This document shows positions 10,886 to 21,703 of a stretch of DNA of 64,000 nucleotides, piece by piece; position 1 is the first letter of the stretch; each line of letters opens with the position of its first letter. The stretch lies in contig JAODTK010005844.1 in the NCBI GenBank assembly GCA_026419785.1, forward strand, positions 1-64,000, in the 5' to 3' direction. Position numbers and translations under genes: made by a program. A model generated the notes under the pieces. That model made no database searches. It saw nothing but the letters and a program-made list of their open reading frames with translations, and was not told the origin of the DNA. The DNA is from Sclerodactyla briareus. Taxonomy: Eukaryota; Echinodermata; Holothuroidea; Dendrochirotida; Sclerodactylidae.

Positions 10886-12100
10886 TTGTCAGTTACCAAT
10901 AATGCCCATTTTTGACAAACTCCGATATTTCATTCATAATGAGACCAATTCTCCACTTTATTACAAAGAAATATGGTATAAGTTGAGGCCGGACCAACTG
11001 AAGAGGCTGAGCTCAGTAACTGATCCGTTACCCAACAGCCAATTCAATGTCATTAATTACCTGACAGTCCTAAAACTACCCTATATGAGTTGAGTATTCC
11101 CTGAGAGCGGAGCCGGCTGGCCGGTTGCATGGTTCCGCTGCACTGGCCCACCTGATAACTTTGAACAAACGAGACTAGCATCTTATACAGGGCAGTGTCT
11201 GGAGGCAGGTAACGGAATTCTCATATATATAGTGGATAGAGGAGTGAATGAATTAGAAGCTAGGGTAAATGTCGCCACCGATCGTTCAAAAGGGGCCTAA
11301 TTACAGCCAAATAATGTAATTTTTCAAAACAAAAAACGAAAAAAGACGAAGAGTTGTTGATAGATGAATCATCGTTTGAGAAATTGTGAAGTTGAATGCA
11401 TCCCCTCGTTAATGCCAGCTCAATTACCATTTCGCATGATAGCACATGAGAGCGTCCCCTCCTGAGTGCCTCAGCTAACGGCAGGTGGTGGTGGCGGCGA
11501 CGTGAGTGACAGTTAGGCAGATCTGAGGTTGAAATCGTCCACCCAGTCCTATTCCTGATGACATCGTTTCCGTAAAAACAGGGGCGCTTTAAACGTTAGA
11601 CGTGTGTACTGCTGCCCACCAAACTATAGACGTACTATGTTATGCAACGAAACTGGAGAAACAGTATACGGGATTGGAGACACAGACGAAATGTTTTGGA
11701 CGATTTAACTGGAAGGCTGTCACCGCCCATGCGAATGTAACTTGATCTTCCTATCACTTAATTGGATGTATTGCCTGTGACTGATGTCGGTGGTCTGCCC
11801 TCATACCATAACAGGTATGTTGTCTTACAATTTAGTTCTTGCGTATGTAACTGATCAATTGTTATATAGCTTTCAAAGATGCCCAACAATTCTCTTTAAC
11901 ATCACAAATCGTAGCTAATATATTCATTCTTGAAGGCTGAGTAACCACAGCTGAAAAAACCCTCAAGTGCGGTTCGGGGTCTGGGAGCTGTGGAAAGCAA
12001 AAAATTTCTTGTACGATGCGCGCCAACATATGGTGGCGCTCACTTAGATGGTATCTAGCAAATCAATCCTCCACTTCAAAACAAAAATCTACCCCTGTTC
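10886..12100. other. Probable insertion inside the DIRS element, unclassified
   Basis: The composition drops from GC-rich to AT-richer and returns to GC-rich near 12,110. I recognise no coding segment, RT motif or terminal repeat in it. Calling it an insertion is an inference from composition and from the position between two DIRS-like blocks. Confidence 0.3.
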
Positions 12101-12129
12101 TGGGCTTCGAGGAAGCCACCCCCACCTGA

Positions 12130-13110
12130 GGCCACGCAGAGGGAATCTCAACTATCACTGAACGCGGCCATTGCGGTGAGCGACAATGTACGATGCCAGT
12201 GGACAGCGAGGCGTTCACCCGTTACAAGACAAGCGCCAACAGTCAGTGGTCTGCGCGCCGAGAAGCATGCTAACGTCGGTCGCGTTGAAGATTCAGAGTG
12301 GCAGCGATTTCTCGGTTCCACCTATCCCCGATCAGGCTCTGGCGAGACTAGTTGCCGTTGGAAGTGCTTGCTACAGGGTCTTTAAAGACCCGCAGCAGCA
12401 AAAAATTTTTAGTGTTCTTCCGGACATCGACGCCTTCACTCCGGAATGGACTTCGCTACGCGTCGACGTCGCTTCTGATTGAGGAGATCTTGTTCAAGTC
12501 CATTAAGAGGACAGCAGGGGGGTCTTCGGGAGTCTCTCGATAGGATACCGGGAATGTAATTGCCATCGTGGTCTATCGCGTGCCTAAACAGTCGACCAAT
12601 TCGCTAGGGCTTCAGTAGCAGGTGCGGAGTGAGTAGGGGACATTGTTTGGACGCAGCAAAGTGGCCGGCCCACCTCTTGGAAGGAGGCTTTAAAGTAGCC
12701 CCTCTCCTAGGCGGGGACACCTTTGCAGGGAAATTCGACAAAACTTTGCAAGCGAGACGCCTAAGTTGAAATACTTGACGGGCGCCGGCCAACCTTAAAG
12801 ACAGCGTTCGAGCTTCAAGCCAAGATCTCGACAGTCGAGAGCGTCTACTTCAAGACGGAATCGTCAGAGTCAGCGGAGGATTCTCAGCGGTTGGTCCTTA
12901 CAGGGACCGTCGCCACCTACAAGGGCAAAAAACCTCTTCCAAGGGTGGCAGCGGGGCTCGCAGAAGTCTCGCAAGTCCGGGAAGGGTCACCCATAGGGAT
13001 GGACCACCCCAACGGGAGTTCCCCGCCGGTAGGGGGGAAGATTACTAATGTACGCAAACGAGAGGTGAGGGGAAGATCCATAAGCGGAGCCCAGGTTTAG
13101 TGGGTACAGC
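12130..13110 (+). pseudogene. DIRS gag/ORF1-like remnant
   Basis: The plus-strand frame starting near 12,186 reads through DFSVPPIPDQALARLVAVG and KDPQQQKIFSVLPDIDAFTP before breaking, and further open pieces follow at 12,352-12,543 and 12,891-13,100. The position directly 5' of the RT and the 'PPIPDQAL' type of sequence fit the structural ORF of DIRS elements, whose sequence is poorly conserved. No zinc knuckle is visible. The repeated frame switches mean that no intact product is encoded. Confidence 0.45.
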
Positions 13111-13289
13111 TGGACGCGTCAGTAGCGGAGCGGCTACGACGAGTGGAGTTTACCTCACCTCCGCCACGGCTATGACCTTGTTCAAGGAGGACACCACAGT
13201 GCCCTCCGGCCAGACAGCGGGAAGTTTGGAGGCCGAGCTGATTTGACTCTTAGTTGAAGCGGCGGCCGGTGGAGCCCCTGCCACAAGAC

Positions 13290-13915
13290 ACTGTGGCCGC
13301 TGTTAAGGTCAAGTTCTCCTGGCACCATAAAAGAAATGGAAACCACTGTGGCGACCGATTCTACACCTACGGGCCCTAAACACAGCGCTATACAGAGATG
13401 GCCCCAAAGCACTTCACAGGAGAGATGGAGAACCCTAGGACAGGAGAGAAGGGTGATTATAACCCATTCTACCAGCTGGGTTGGGACGACCTCCGTATTA
13501 TAGAACCTCAAGGTGAGCTCACTTGCATTTCTGGGTAGTCTCAGAAGACCGCCAACTTCCTAGCTTTACGCTAGGAGGAAGAGGGAACTATCAGTTCGGC
13601 TGCCCTACCTTCGGCCTTCCATGGCGCCTCGGTTTTCACCAGGTTCACGAGGCGCATCCTGGCCCACCTAGTCGTCAGGGCATCGCAGTGTTTGCTTACA
13701 GAGACGGGAAACGGGCTGAGCGTAGCAAAAACGCAACAGCAGGAGGCGACACGACCGACACACAAGAGGGTTCATCGAACCTACGACCAAGTCTGGGGTG
13801 GCTTATCAAAAGAAGTCGTCCCTCGTACCGTCGCGTTGCTCACTTATAATCGAGCGACGAACTTAGACCTTGCAGCACAGCGTCGCGTCTTCTCCTACAA
13901 ACGGAACAAGTAATC
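13290..13915 (+). pseudogene. DIRS reverse transcriptase remnant
   Basis: RT blocks appear in order. 13,535-13,610 encodes SEDRQLPSFTLGGRGNYQFG, then an FGLP block follows (13,609-13,620), then RQGIAVFAYRDG at about 13,673-13,708, where an active DIRS RT would have YLDD. Next come GLSVAKTQQQ and, after frame changes, NLDLAAQRRVFSYK at 13,858-13,905, matching the stretch after the palm. The catalytic aspartate pair is therefore not readable in one frame (YRDG), either through decay or read errors. Upstream blocks 1-2 are only faintly visible. Confidence 0.75.
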
Positions 13916-14049
13916 GACAACACCGGTCAGGTCAGCCGAGCTGCTCTTGAGCAGCGACGTTCATCCAGACAAAGTCGTGGCTGCGGTTCCTGGCTAGCGG
14001 CAGTTGTCGAATGTCGGATCTCTGCAGACTAGGATGCGTCCGCTTCCAG

Positions 14050-14620
14050 GCCTCTTATGGATACTACAAGCCGTCCCGGGGGACGGCAAATTTACGCCGA
14101 TCCCGTTAGGCGAGGAAGCCAAACCTTACCTATTTGGGTGGACTCCGAGACACAATACAGACCACGGAAGGGCCTTCGGGAACACCGGCCAGGACCCGTT
14201 ACACTGATGCCTCCCTCAAAGGGATGGGGGGGCGACGTGGCAGGACCGGATGGCTCGGGAAGTATGGCTTCCGGGGAGGGAAGCCCCGACAAACACATCC
14301 ATCAAAATCCTAGGAGGCGCAGGCTATCTCCAACGCAATTACCCGTTGGTCGACGGGCCTAAGGACCACAGGGTGACAGTGTGTCGGACATGCTCAGCGT
14401 TTCCTATATAAACAGAGAGGGGGAACAAAATCTCCCTCCCTGCTCACAAGGTCTGGACGCTTCTCCTCCAGTGGGATCAGCTCAAACATTCAAGTGAGGG
14501 AACGCAACCTAGCGGGCGAAGGAAATCAACGTAATGGCGGACGCGTTGTCTCACTCGACCCAAAGAGTGGAATCTCTCCCAGAGGTGGGCAGATCACTGA
14601 TCGACTGTACGACAGCCCCC
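14050..14620 (+). pseudogene. DIRS RNase H remnant
   Basis: At 14,200-14,232 the sequence encodes YTDASLKG followed by a Gly-rich step, the DIRS RNase H start (usually TDAS..GWG). At about 14,534-14,554 MADALSH matches the end of the domain ('ADALSR' in retroelements), followed by a segment near TQRVESLPEVGRSLIDC. The intervening catalytic acidic residues are spread over several frames. It directly follows the RT, as expected for DIRS polyproteins. A methylase-like domain found in some DIRS elements is not visible. Confidence 0.7.
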
Positions 14621-15426
14621 AAATGTCGACGCTGCGCAGACGGCCTCCAACAACAAAACTACAACGATTCTGCAGTCGCAGGTTTCACCCGCAGGAGTGG
14701 AGAAGGAAGCTTTCCCCTTCCCATGGAACGCCTTGATGCATACGGTTTCCCTCCGTCAGCAAGTCAGCAGGGTGCTCACCATGGGCGACAGCTCGAACTA
14801 CAATTGTCCTAGTGACCCTTGCTGGACAGATCACCGTGGTTTCCGCTTCTTCTTCGTCTACTCGCGATTCTCCCGCTGCGACTCCCAAACTCACCAGTCC
14901 CAGTTTCGCAGAAGGGCCGGTCAGATTCTTACACGGCGAGAACCTCCATGTTCTGTGTAGAAAGTAAGGAAACGCTCCAGGGGAAGGCGTTACCAACACG
15001 ATGCACAAAGTGGCCAACAGCAGCAGCTGGCAGGCTAGACCTACGACAACTTACGACGCTCGTCTGCCAGAGGACAATCCTGGGCACTGACCCCAACCAT
15101 TGATCCACTGGAGCGCAGTTAGTGAGTTGTCGTCCTTTCTGTTGGAGCTCTTCATTCAACGAAGGCAAACGGTATTCGATCATTCGGATAATTATAGATC
15201 TGCCATTGCCGCCGTCCATCGCGGTTTCGACGATGGTCCTCCGTCGGACTCCAACACCACGATTTGCCAACTTCCCTGCAGGGGGGGATGTTCACGCGAA
15301 ACCTCCTCGAAACGTCCCCACATTGTGGTCCCTAACGAGTCGCGGTCCTAGCGGAGCACCTACGAGCCCATGATCAAGCCACTTCTCGTCCACGTTACTC
15401 ACAAAAACAGTATTTATCGTCGCGGC

Positions 15427-16090
15427 CGATTCGGCACGCCGTAGACGAGCTGCCTTCAGCTGTAATACGAAACAATGGTTTCCGTACGCAAGGGTACTGT
15501 GACGGAATCCGTTTGCTTCAGACCCTTCCTTCCTGGCGAAGAACAAACCAGTTCTGGTCACCCCCAGGAAATCTTACTGCTACTCTAGGGACGTTGTCCA
15601 CAGTGGAGGAAAACAAACGCTGGGTGCCCGGTTCGGGCCCTGCGATGGTTAATTGGAAAAGACCAGCTTATTCGACAACACGATCAAACTTTTCTTATCC
15701 CACCAACAACCTTTCAAAGCCAGCGGTCGAAGGACTTATCACGCTGTGAGTGAAGGACGACCTCATAAGGGCCTCATTCTCCAAGGAGGGTGATGGGTCT
15801 GAAGTGTCGACGTTTCTGTGGATGCGCAGTCTGACTAAGTACACGAAGAGCTGGAGTTTCCACGGCGGTGACGTCAGGGAAATCAGCGGGCGGCAGCGTG
15901 GAAGATCCGCAGAGTTCGTCTCGACGCTACATAACCAATAAATTCAGCCGAGTCCTCGCCAGGACTGTGGTACTACCGCCTGGTGTTTCGCCTAATCCAC
16001 ACAATCGTGAAGGCCAGGTCCGGCCCTACTGTGGCCCTGTGCTAGTTGGTGCAAAAGTGCAATTGTGGCGTAAGGTGAGAGTGAAATAGA
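15427..16090 (+). pseudogene. DIRS tyrosine recombinase remnant (copy A)
   Basis: This segment is homologous at nucleotide level to 17,589-18,147, where recombinase motifs are clearer. Here only pieces survive: a PGSGPAMVNWKRPAY-like stretch for the first conserved box (about 15,625-15,670), and around 15,870-15,930 a run corresponding to the MRAATWKTP box of copy B but shifted and altered. No HxxR motif is readable. It follows RNase H at the spacing expected for DIRS. Confidence 0.6.
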
Positions 16091-16104
16091 TCATCACAAA
16101 ACTC

Positions 16105-16420
16105 CTGGTTGTGAAGACTGTGAGCTAGAATACTTACCCCCAGATATGGAGGACTGTTTCCAGCCCCAAACCGTCCCTCACTTCACGGGCCATCACGGGG
16201 CGTCATCCTTCGTCGAAAACACGGCCTTCGCCCCTCCTTACAGTTGGCGACGAGCCTCAGCCTCCGGAAAATGGAGATTAAGACTTAGACAGAAGGCATG
16301 GGCTGTGCTAGCAGAAGGGGCACTTCACCGAAGTTAAAGCGATTGCCAGTGTTCCCTGGTGCGGGGTGGGGTGCAAAGTGCAATTGGGGGTAAAGTTTCG
16401 TAGCTCACAGATTCACGAAT
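16105..16420. repeat. DIRS internal complementary region and right inverted repeat (copy A)
   Basis: GACTGTGAGCTAGAATACTT at about 16,115-16,135 can pair with the AGTTTCGTAGCTCACAG segment at about 16,391-16,411. The sequence GGGGTGGGGTGCAAAGTGCA at about 16,363-16,382 is the reverse complement of the left terminal repeat at 8630-8660. A right repeat preceded by an internal copy complementary to the terminus is the hallmark layout of DIRS elements. Confidence 0.65.
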
Positions 16421-17588
16421 AAACCAGGGGGTATGTGAATTTGCTCCACGTTGCTCGGAATCGCACACCCAGCACATGATATGATTGATCTATTTTGGAG
16501 TAGGAAGCTAACCAAGCCAGGAAGATCCGGTGAGGTGACACCGAATCGCTCTCCAGGCCTGAACGTGAAGCATTGATGTTAGATCGAGGGTTGTCAAATC
16601 GCTGCGGAGAGGTCTAACATTTGAAGCATCACGCCCTTATGTTGATTGAGGGATGCAAAATGTCTTATGGGCATCGAGGGCCTCGAGGAGCGTTGTGGTT
16701 TTGGGTCTTTTCATACGGGTGTGGGCAGGGTCAATTGAGGATGGTACAGAGCCGCACGCGAACCAGTTGTGACGGTTGATGTGTTCCGTTAGTCTGGTAA
16801 CAGTACATCTTATCCAAGGTATTGAGACAGAGGAGATGTTTGCACTGGGCGATCGGTCTGAAGAGTATTTCTGCCCAAGGCAGGCTTTTCAGATTGGGTA
16901 CGATGCATGCCCATGGAATCGGAAAAAACCACGTGTACAAGGGGTTGATTATTAATTAAACCAGCAGCTTCGGAAAGAAGGACATTCAAGTGCTGTTTAA
17001 GCATCCAAATCGGAAAATGGGGAGCAAGGATGATGTTTTGGAAGGTGATTCAATGATGGCACGAGCCACATTATCCGGGTAACCGGTCTTAAAGGAGACA
17101 GCCTTTCACACAGTGATAGTTGTCAATAGCGTTCGTTCGTCTCAAACCTTGTACGAAAATAAACACAGAATCTTGGCAAGCGTGAGGCGGCGACAATTGC
17201 ACCAAGTTAGATATGTACACCAAGTTTGCTTGATGGTTCGAAACATACCCCTGCGCCAAAATAACATATCGGCAATTCTTTGTAAAGCTATCTTTTTATT
17301 TAAACATGGATGCGAAAGGTAAAACCGGCCACTTGGGACTAACCGCTCGAGATACAAAATAGAGAGAAACCCATCATATTCATCAACTGGAGGAAGGGAA
17401 AATAACCTGAATGAGTTCTAGATCAGCCCCCCAACATCACATTAAGATGTTGGCTCAGCACTTCTTCAAAGGATGCAGATTGGCTTGTGGCTTGGTATTC
17501 AGGGATCAAAAATTGTTGAAGTAGGGGATCTATTTCATGCATGATTATTATAATGCTTTTCAATGCTCTGATTCTTCTTAAAGTCCAC

Positions 17589-18147
17589 TTCGGCACGCCG
17601 TTAGCTGCCTTCATGCTTTAACTACGAAACAGGGTTTCCTACACCAAGACTGTGACGGAATCCGTTTGCTTCCAGGACCCTTCTTCCTGGCGAAGAACCA
17701 AACCATTTCGTTCACGGGCCCGCCAGGAATCTCCTCTACCTGCCTACATAGGGACGTGTCCACGGTGGAAGAACACAAACGCTGGTGCCCGGGTCGGGCC
17801 CTGCGATGGTACCTGGAAAAGACCAAGCTTATCGACAACACGATCAACTCTTTCTTCTAACAAACAACCTTCACACGCCAGCGTCAAGGCACTTTATCAC
17901 GCTGGATGTAAGGACCTCATAGGCCTCTATCTCAATGAGGTTGCTCGTGCTCATGATGTGCGCATCTTGCTCCTACTACTTCCCAGTCCCTAGCATGTTC
18001 ATCATCAACGGGGTCCCGTTTGAGGACATCATGCGGGCGGCAACGTGGAAGACTCCCACGATGTTCGTCTCCCTCTACCTCACCATCACAGTCCAGCCGA
18101 TAGTTCTTCGCCAGGACTGTGTTACAACCGACTTTGTCTACGCCTAA
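17589..18147 (+). pseudogene. DIRS tyrosine recombinase, C-terminal part (copy B)
   Basis: The recombinase motifs are readable here. CPGRALRWYLEKTKLIDNT at about 17,786-17,842 holds the first conserved arginine region. AHDVR at about 17,949-17,963 is the HxxR catalytic box. NGVPFEDIMRAATWKTPT and FVSLYL (about 18,007-18,084) hold the final box with the likely nucleophilic tyrosine. This enzyme integrates the circular DIRS DNA intermediate by recombination instead of by an integrase. At least two frame changes lie between the first box and HxxR, so it is not intact as shown. A stop follows at about 18,145. Confidence 0.75.
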
Positions 18148-18263
18148 TCAACACCAATCGTGACGGCATGGTCCCGCCTCCTGTGGCCCTGTTCTAGTCT
18201 GGTGCATAGTCAATGTGGGTTAAGTTAGTCAAGTTCAAATAGTTTCTACAAAACAGTACGGGT

Positions 18264-18522
18264 TGTGAATCTGTGAGCTAACGAATACTTACCCCATAAT
18301 TGACGTTCCCGCCAACCGTCCACTTCCGGGGGCCATCCACAGAGCGTCCTCCTTCGTCGAACCACGGGCCTTCGCCCCTCTCCTTGGACGCCTCAGCCTG
18401 GAAAATAGGAAGGACGATGGGGTTGCCAGCCTGGACTTCCGTAAAGATTGCCTGCCAGATTTTCCTGTGCGGGTGGGTGTCACATTGCAATATGGGGTAA
18501 GTATTCTTAGCTCACAGATTCA
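18264..18522. repeat. DIRS internal complementary region and right inverted repeat (copy B)
   Basis: GTGAATCTGTGAGCTAACG with AATACTTACCCCAT (18,264-18,298) is complementary to ATGGGGTAAGTATTCTTAGC with TCACAGATTCAC (18,491-18,522). Between the arms lies about 190 bp that resembles the left terminal repeat at 8628-8745 in inverted orientation. The same layout exists in copy A. Confidence 0.7.
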
Positions 18523-19641
18523 CGAACCAGGGGGTTTTTTGTGAATTTAGCTCCACGTTGTCTGAATCTGCACCCAGCACATGAATTTACTTTGATCTAT
18601 TTTGGGAGAGGGACGCTAACCAACGCCAGAGCAATCCGGTGACACCGAATCGCTCCCTGAACACGTTGAAGCATGATGTTATGATCGGGGTGGTCAACGC
18701 TGCGGAGAGGCTAACATTTGAAGCATCCCGCCCTAAAGAATGTGGAATTGATGATTGCAAATTGTCATCTTGGGCACTGAGGAGAGCTTTTCAGTGTCTT
18801 GTGGGCAGGGCTAAATGGGATTGGACGGGATCGCACAAGTTGTGACGGTTGATTGTGTTTCCGTGATCTTGTAAAGTACAATCTTCTCAAGGTTATTTGA
18901 GACAGAGAGATGTTTGACACTGGGCGATAGTTCTGAAGAAGTATTTTGCCCAAAGCAGTGCTTTTCAAGATTGGTTCACGCTGGCATGGCCCTGGAACTC
19001 GGAAAAACAACTGTTTACAAGGGATGGATAAACCAGTCAGCTTCGAAGAAGGCATTGGCAATGCTGTTTAAGCATCCACATCGGAATGGGTCCAATATGA
19101 TTTTTGGAAGGTGATCCCATGATGGTCGATGCCAACTTCATCCTGGTGTAACCGGTTAAAATTCGACAAACCCTTTCACACAGTGAATAGTGTCAATAGC
19201 GTTACGTATCTTCTCCACCCTTTGTACGAAAGAATACACAGAATGTTGGCCGCCGGCGGCACAATCTGCACAAGTAGCACTATGTACACCAATTGCTTCA
19301 ATTGGTTGAACATATCCCTGCCAAATAACATAGGCAATTATTTTGTAAGCTCTCATTTTTTATTTAAACATGGCTGGAAAGGTAAATACTGCATCTCTGC
19401 GGACTAACGCTCGGCGTACAAATAGAGAAACCCATCATATTCATCAACTGGAGAAGGGAAAATCACTGAATGCTATCAGCAATCACTTCAGATGTTTTTG
19501 AGCACTTCCTTCACAGATGCAGTATTGGCTGTGGCTTTGTTATTTTCATGGGATCATAAAATTGAAGTATTAGGCCTATTTCGCATGACTTATATATGCT
19601 TTTCATGCTTTGGATTCTTTCTTCTTACACTTCCACTGTTG

Positions 19642-21092
19642 CTACACTACATTCTTGATCTGTGTCATTCGAACGTCTTGTGGCACTCCTTTCCGATGAT
19701 CATGTTATTCTTATTCAAATCCCCACATATATTATACCAAGCAATTCAATGATTTGAAATGAACCACAGCATGTCTACACCAGGTCAATGCACAGACATC
19801 CAATTAATTGAACTTGACCATGTGCAGTTAACCTATTGTACGTTCTAATCGGCTATGAAATTTACATGCTGCTTCATTAAATGCAACTGAAGGCTTGAAT
19901 CCAACAGAGGTTATAACGTAGAGAATGGAGAACAATATCTAGAGACCCGACGCCATTTCAATACCATGTACCTATGTGGAGTTTATTGGCCTTCAAAAGT
20001 TTGTCCATTATGCAGAAATTGGGGAGAATCCCCATTGCGCAGTAAAAGTTCTTTGTCTTTCTCTCACCAAAGTAACCATCACATCAACACCTATCAACCC
20101 GCTACAGCAATTTTCCCATTAACTAAATGCTTTTCAAAGTAAATAATGTGTGAAATTCAATAGAAACAAAGATTGTATGCAGGGCTTTTGCTAGTATGCT
20201 TCTTGCACAATACAAGGCACAAACTTTCAAAGGGCCTGTAACTCCGTAACGAAAAGTTGTAGAGTTGGGTTCGACTGTCGCATTCAGTTTTTCACACCAG
20301 CTAATATATTAGCCTCTCTATGATTCATCCCGCAGTTGTCCATTAAGAGTAATCATATGCAAATATCACATGTGAATAACTCTCTCTAAAAAAATCCCAG
20401 ACAAAAAGTTCCTGTTATTGTGAGTTCAGGTTGTATGAGTTCACATCTCTCACTGGGCCCCAACTAGTGCTGGGTGGAGGAGGTGATGGAGACAATGTGC
20501 CTCTTCTTAGGGTGCCCTTGGAAGCTGATCGGTGTCATGGAATTCCAAAAACTCTCAACCTTCCAGCGACTCCTGTGATTGACACACGACCAGCATGTTC
20601 AGTCCTCTTATAATATGTATATGCACAAACGCTTCAACCACTGACTACATGAACCTATATGGGTTGATCTGGTAACTCCCTGATAGCCTTGCCACAGTTG
20701 TAATGCTCACCACTATCAATCGGGTTTATAGACAAGATTCTCCCTATATCTCTATCAGTACAGACAGCCGATTTTTTAACCCAACCGCCGCTCTTTGGAA
20801 ACGCAACACATTCATCCCATCCCTCTCCAATTGTTAATCCTGTACAGTGATTCAGGTGTACAGGTATGGGAGGGGGCGTGGGATTCTCCAAAGTTTGTGC
20901 TGGTAGGATTGTAGTGTTTGCAGGGGAGTTTTTATTTAAAAAGATGGTTTTTGCACACTGTTTGTGCATGTCAAACATCTTGTGTATCCTATGACCTTTG
21001 ACACAGATGTATAATAACCTCTCACTACTGTAACAGTGACTGTCTTTAACAGCTTGGTGTGTATATGTCCATGTGTATTTAAGTATACTCAC
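19642..21092. other. Non-coding stretch, nothing recognised
   Basis: No repeats or exons are recognised. A minus-strand frame extends from 21,350 down to 20,655 (231 codons), but its lower two thirds lie beyond a good splice donor at 21,087-21,092 and have no recognisable content. I treat that part as an open intron read-through. Confidence 0.4.
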
Positions 21093-21262
21093 CAAAGTCA
21101 GCATGAGATTTCCATCCCCTTGTGTCTGCATCGGTTTTGTATCCTGGTTCTTGTTGCGGATAGAAACAAGAAATTTGAGCCAATGGATTGTGGCATCTTG
21201 TAGGCTATGGTCATCTTTGACAACCAAGATAACGTAAGCCTTGGGATATATACGTCCTTCAC
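21093..21262 (-). CDS. Candidate internal exon (possibly RUSF1-like)
   Basis: On the minus strand a 170-bp block is bounded by an acceptor with a pyrimidine tract (TTCTCTGCCTAG, ending at 21,263) and a strong donor GTGAGT (21,087-21,092). It is open throughout and encodes a stretch including YPKAYVILVVKDD, HSLQDATIHWLKFL and QGDGNLMLTL. The layout of a beta strand, a polar loop and an 'A.IH...L' helix recalls the C-terminal part of the RUS1 family (RUSF1/C16orf58), but the match is weak and from memory. It is a good exon by structure; the family name is a guess. Confidence 0.35.
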
Positions 21263-21454
21263 CTAGGCAGAGAATACAAGGGTCGGAACTAACTACTTCA
21301 ATTTTAATCTGAAGCCTATCCGCTCGATCGGGTGTATGAGTTTCCTTCATTTTCCTTGTTGCCGTTTAAGAGCGAGAGAAGTGAAGCTGATGAATTTGAT
21401 ATTCTTGCAGCTCCTGGCACTTATTCTTTGAAAACATACTTGAAGCGTATAAAC

Positions 21455-21703
21455 CAGGGGCGGCGCCAGAATACCCCCTCGAGGGGGCCAGAGTCCCACG
21501 GGGGGGGGGTCCAATTTCCCCGATGGAAGTTCCAGTATCGTTACCATGGTGCACCTCACCTTACACCTATACACCACAACTTCATTTTTCATTTCTTCAT
21601 TCCTTCTCTATTTTTTCCCCCGACGAGTGAGTCATCGCTCCCCGATGAGGACCCGTGCCGACCCGGCCCCCCGGCCCCACCCCCCACTGGTGCCCCGCCC
21701 CTG
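21455..21703. mobile_element. Short MITE with hAT-like termini
   Basis: The left end CAGGGGCGGCGCCAG and the right end read on the minus strand, CAGGGGCGGGGCACCAG, are inverted copies about 250 bp apart. CAGGGGCGG is a common hAT-type end in animals. The 8 bases on either side do not match, so the target-site duplication is lost or the edges are off by a few bases. There is no coding content. G and C runs inside are probably affected by indels. Confidence 0.55.

Larger units (their letters stand above)
8628..16420 (+). mobile_element. DIRS-type tyrosine-recombinase retrotransposon, degraded
   Basis: This is a DIRS element defined by inverted terminal repeats (8628-8745 against about 16,340-16,400) rather than LTRs, an RT with the DIRS-style FGLP/VFAY block, an RNase H with TDAS and an MADALS tail, and a tyrosine recombinase at the 3' end. 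The order is left repeat, gag-like region, RT, RNase H, recombinase, internal complementary region, right repeat. Many frame changes and stops break every ORF. About 10.84-12.10 kb interrupts the GC-rich element with AT-richer unrelated sequence, which may explain its length above the usual 5-6 kb. DIRS elements integrate through the recombinase and normally leave no target-site duplication; none is seen. Confidence 0.8.
15427..17588 (+). repeat. Tandem segment, copy A
   Basis: About 2.16 kb that recurs immediately downstream as copy B (17,589-19,641) in the same orientation. It holds the DIRS recombinase remnant, the right terminal repeat and about 1.15 kb of sequence beyond the element. The start matches at TTCGGCACGCCG (15,427 and 17,589). 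The end matches at GATTCTTCTTA...CCAC (about 17,575 and 19,620). Differences between copies are largely single-base indels plus some substitutions. Confidence 0.75.
17589..19641 (+). repeat. Tandem segment, copy B
   Basis: This is the second copy of the 15,427-17,588 segment. The match continues past the DIRS terminal repeat into flanking sequence; for example TCTAACATTTGAAGCATC-type words occur at about 16,612 and 18,710, and the CAACTGGAGAAGGGAAAAT-type words at about 17,388 and 19,445. Copy B contains fewer extra bases than copy A and keeps longer open frames. Confidence 0.75.

Noticed and set aside
20655..21350. A 231-codon minus-strand open frame read as one protein
   Set aside because: A strong GTGAGT donor at 21,087-21,092 cuts it, and the lower two thirds have no recognisable content. 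Only the 21,093-21,262 part is kept as an exon candidate.
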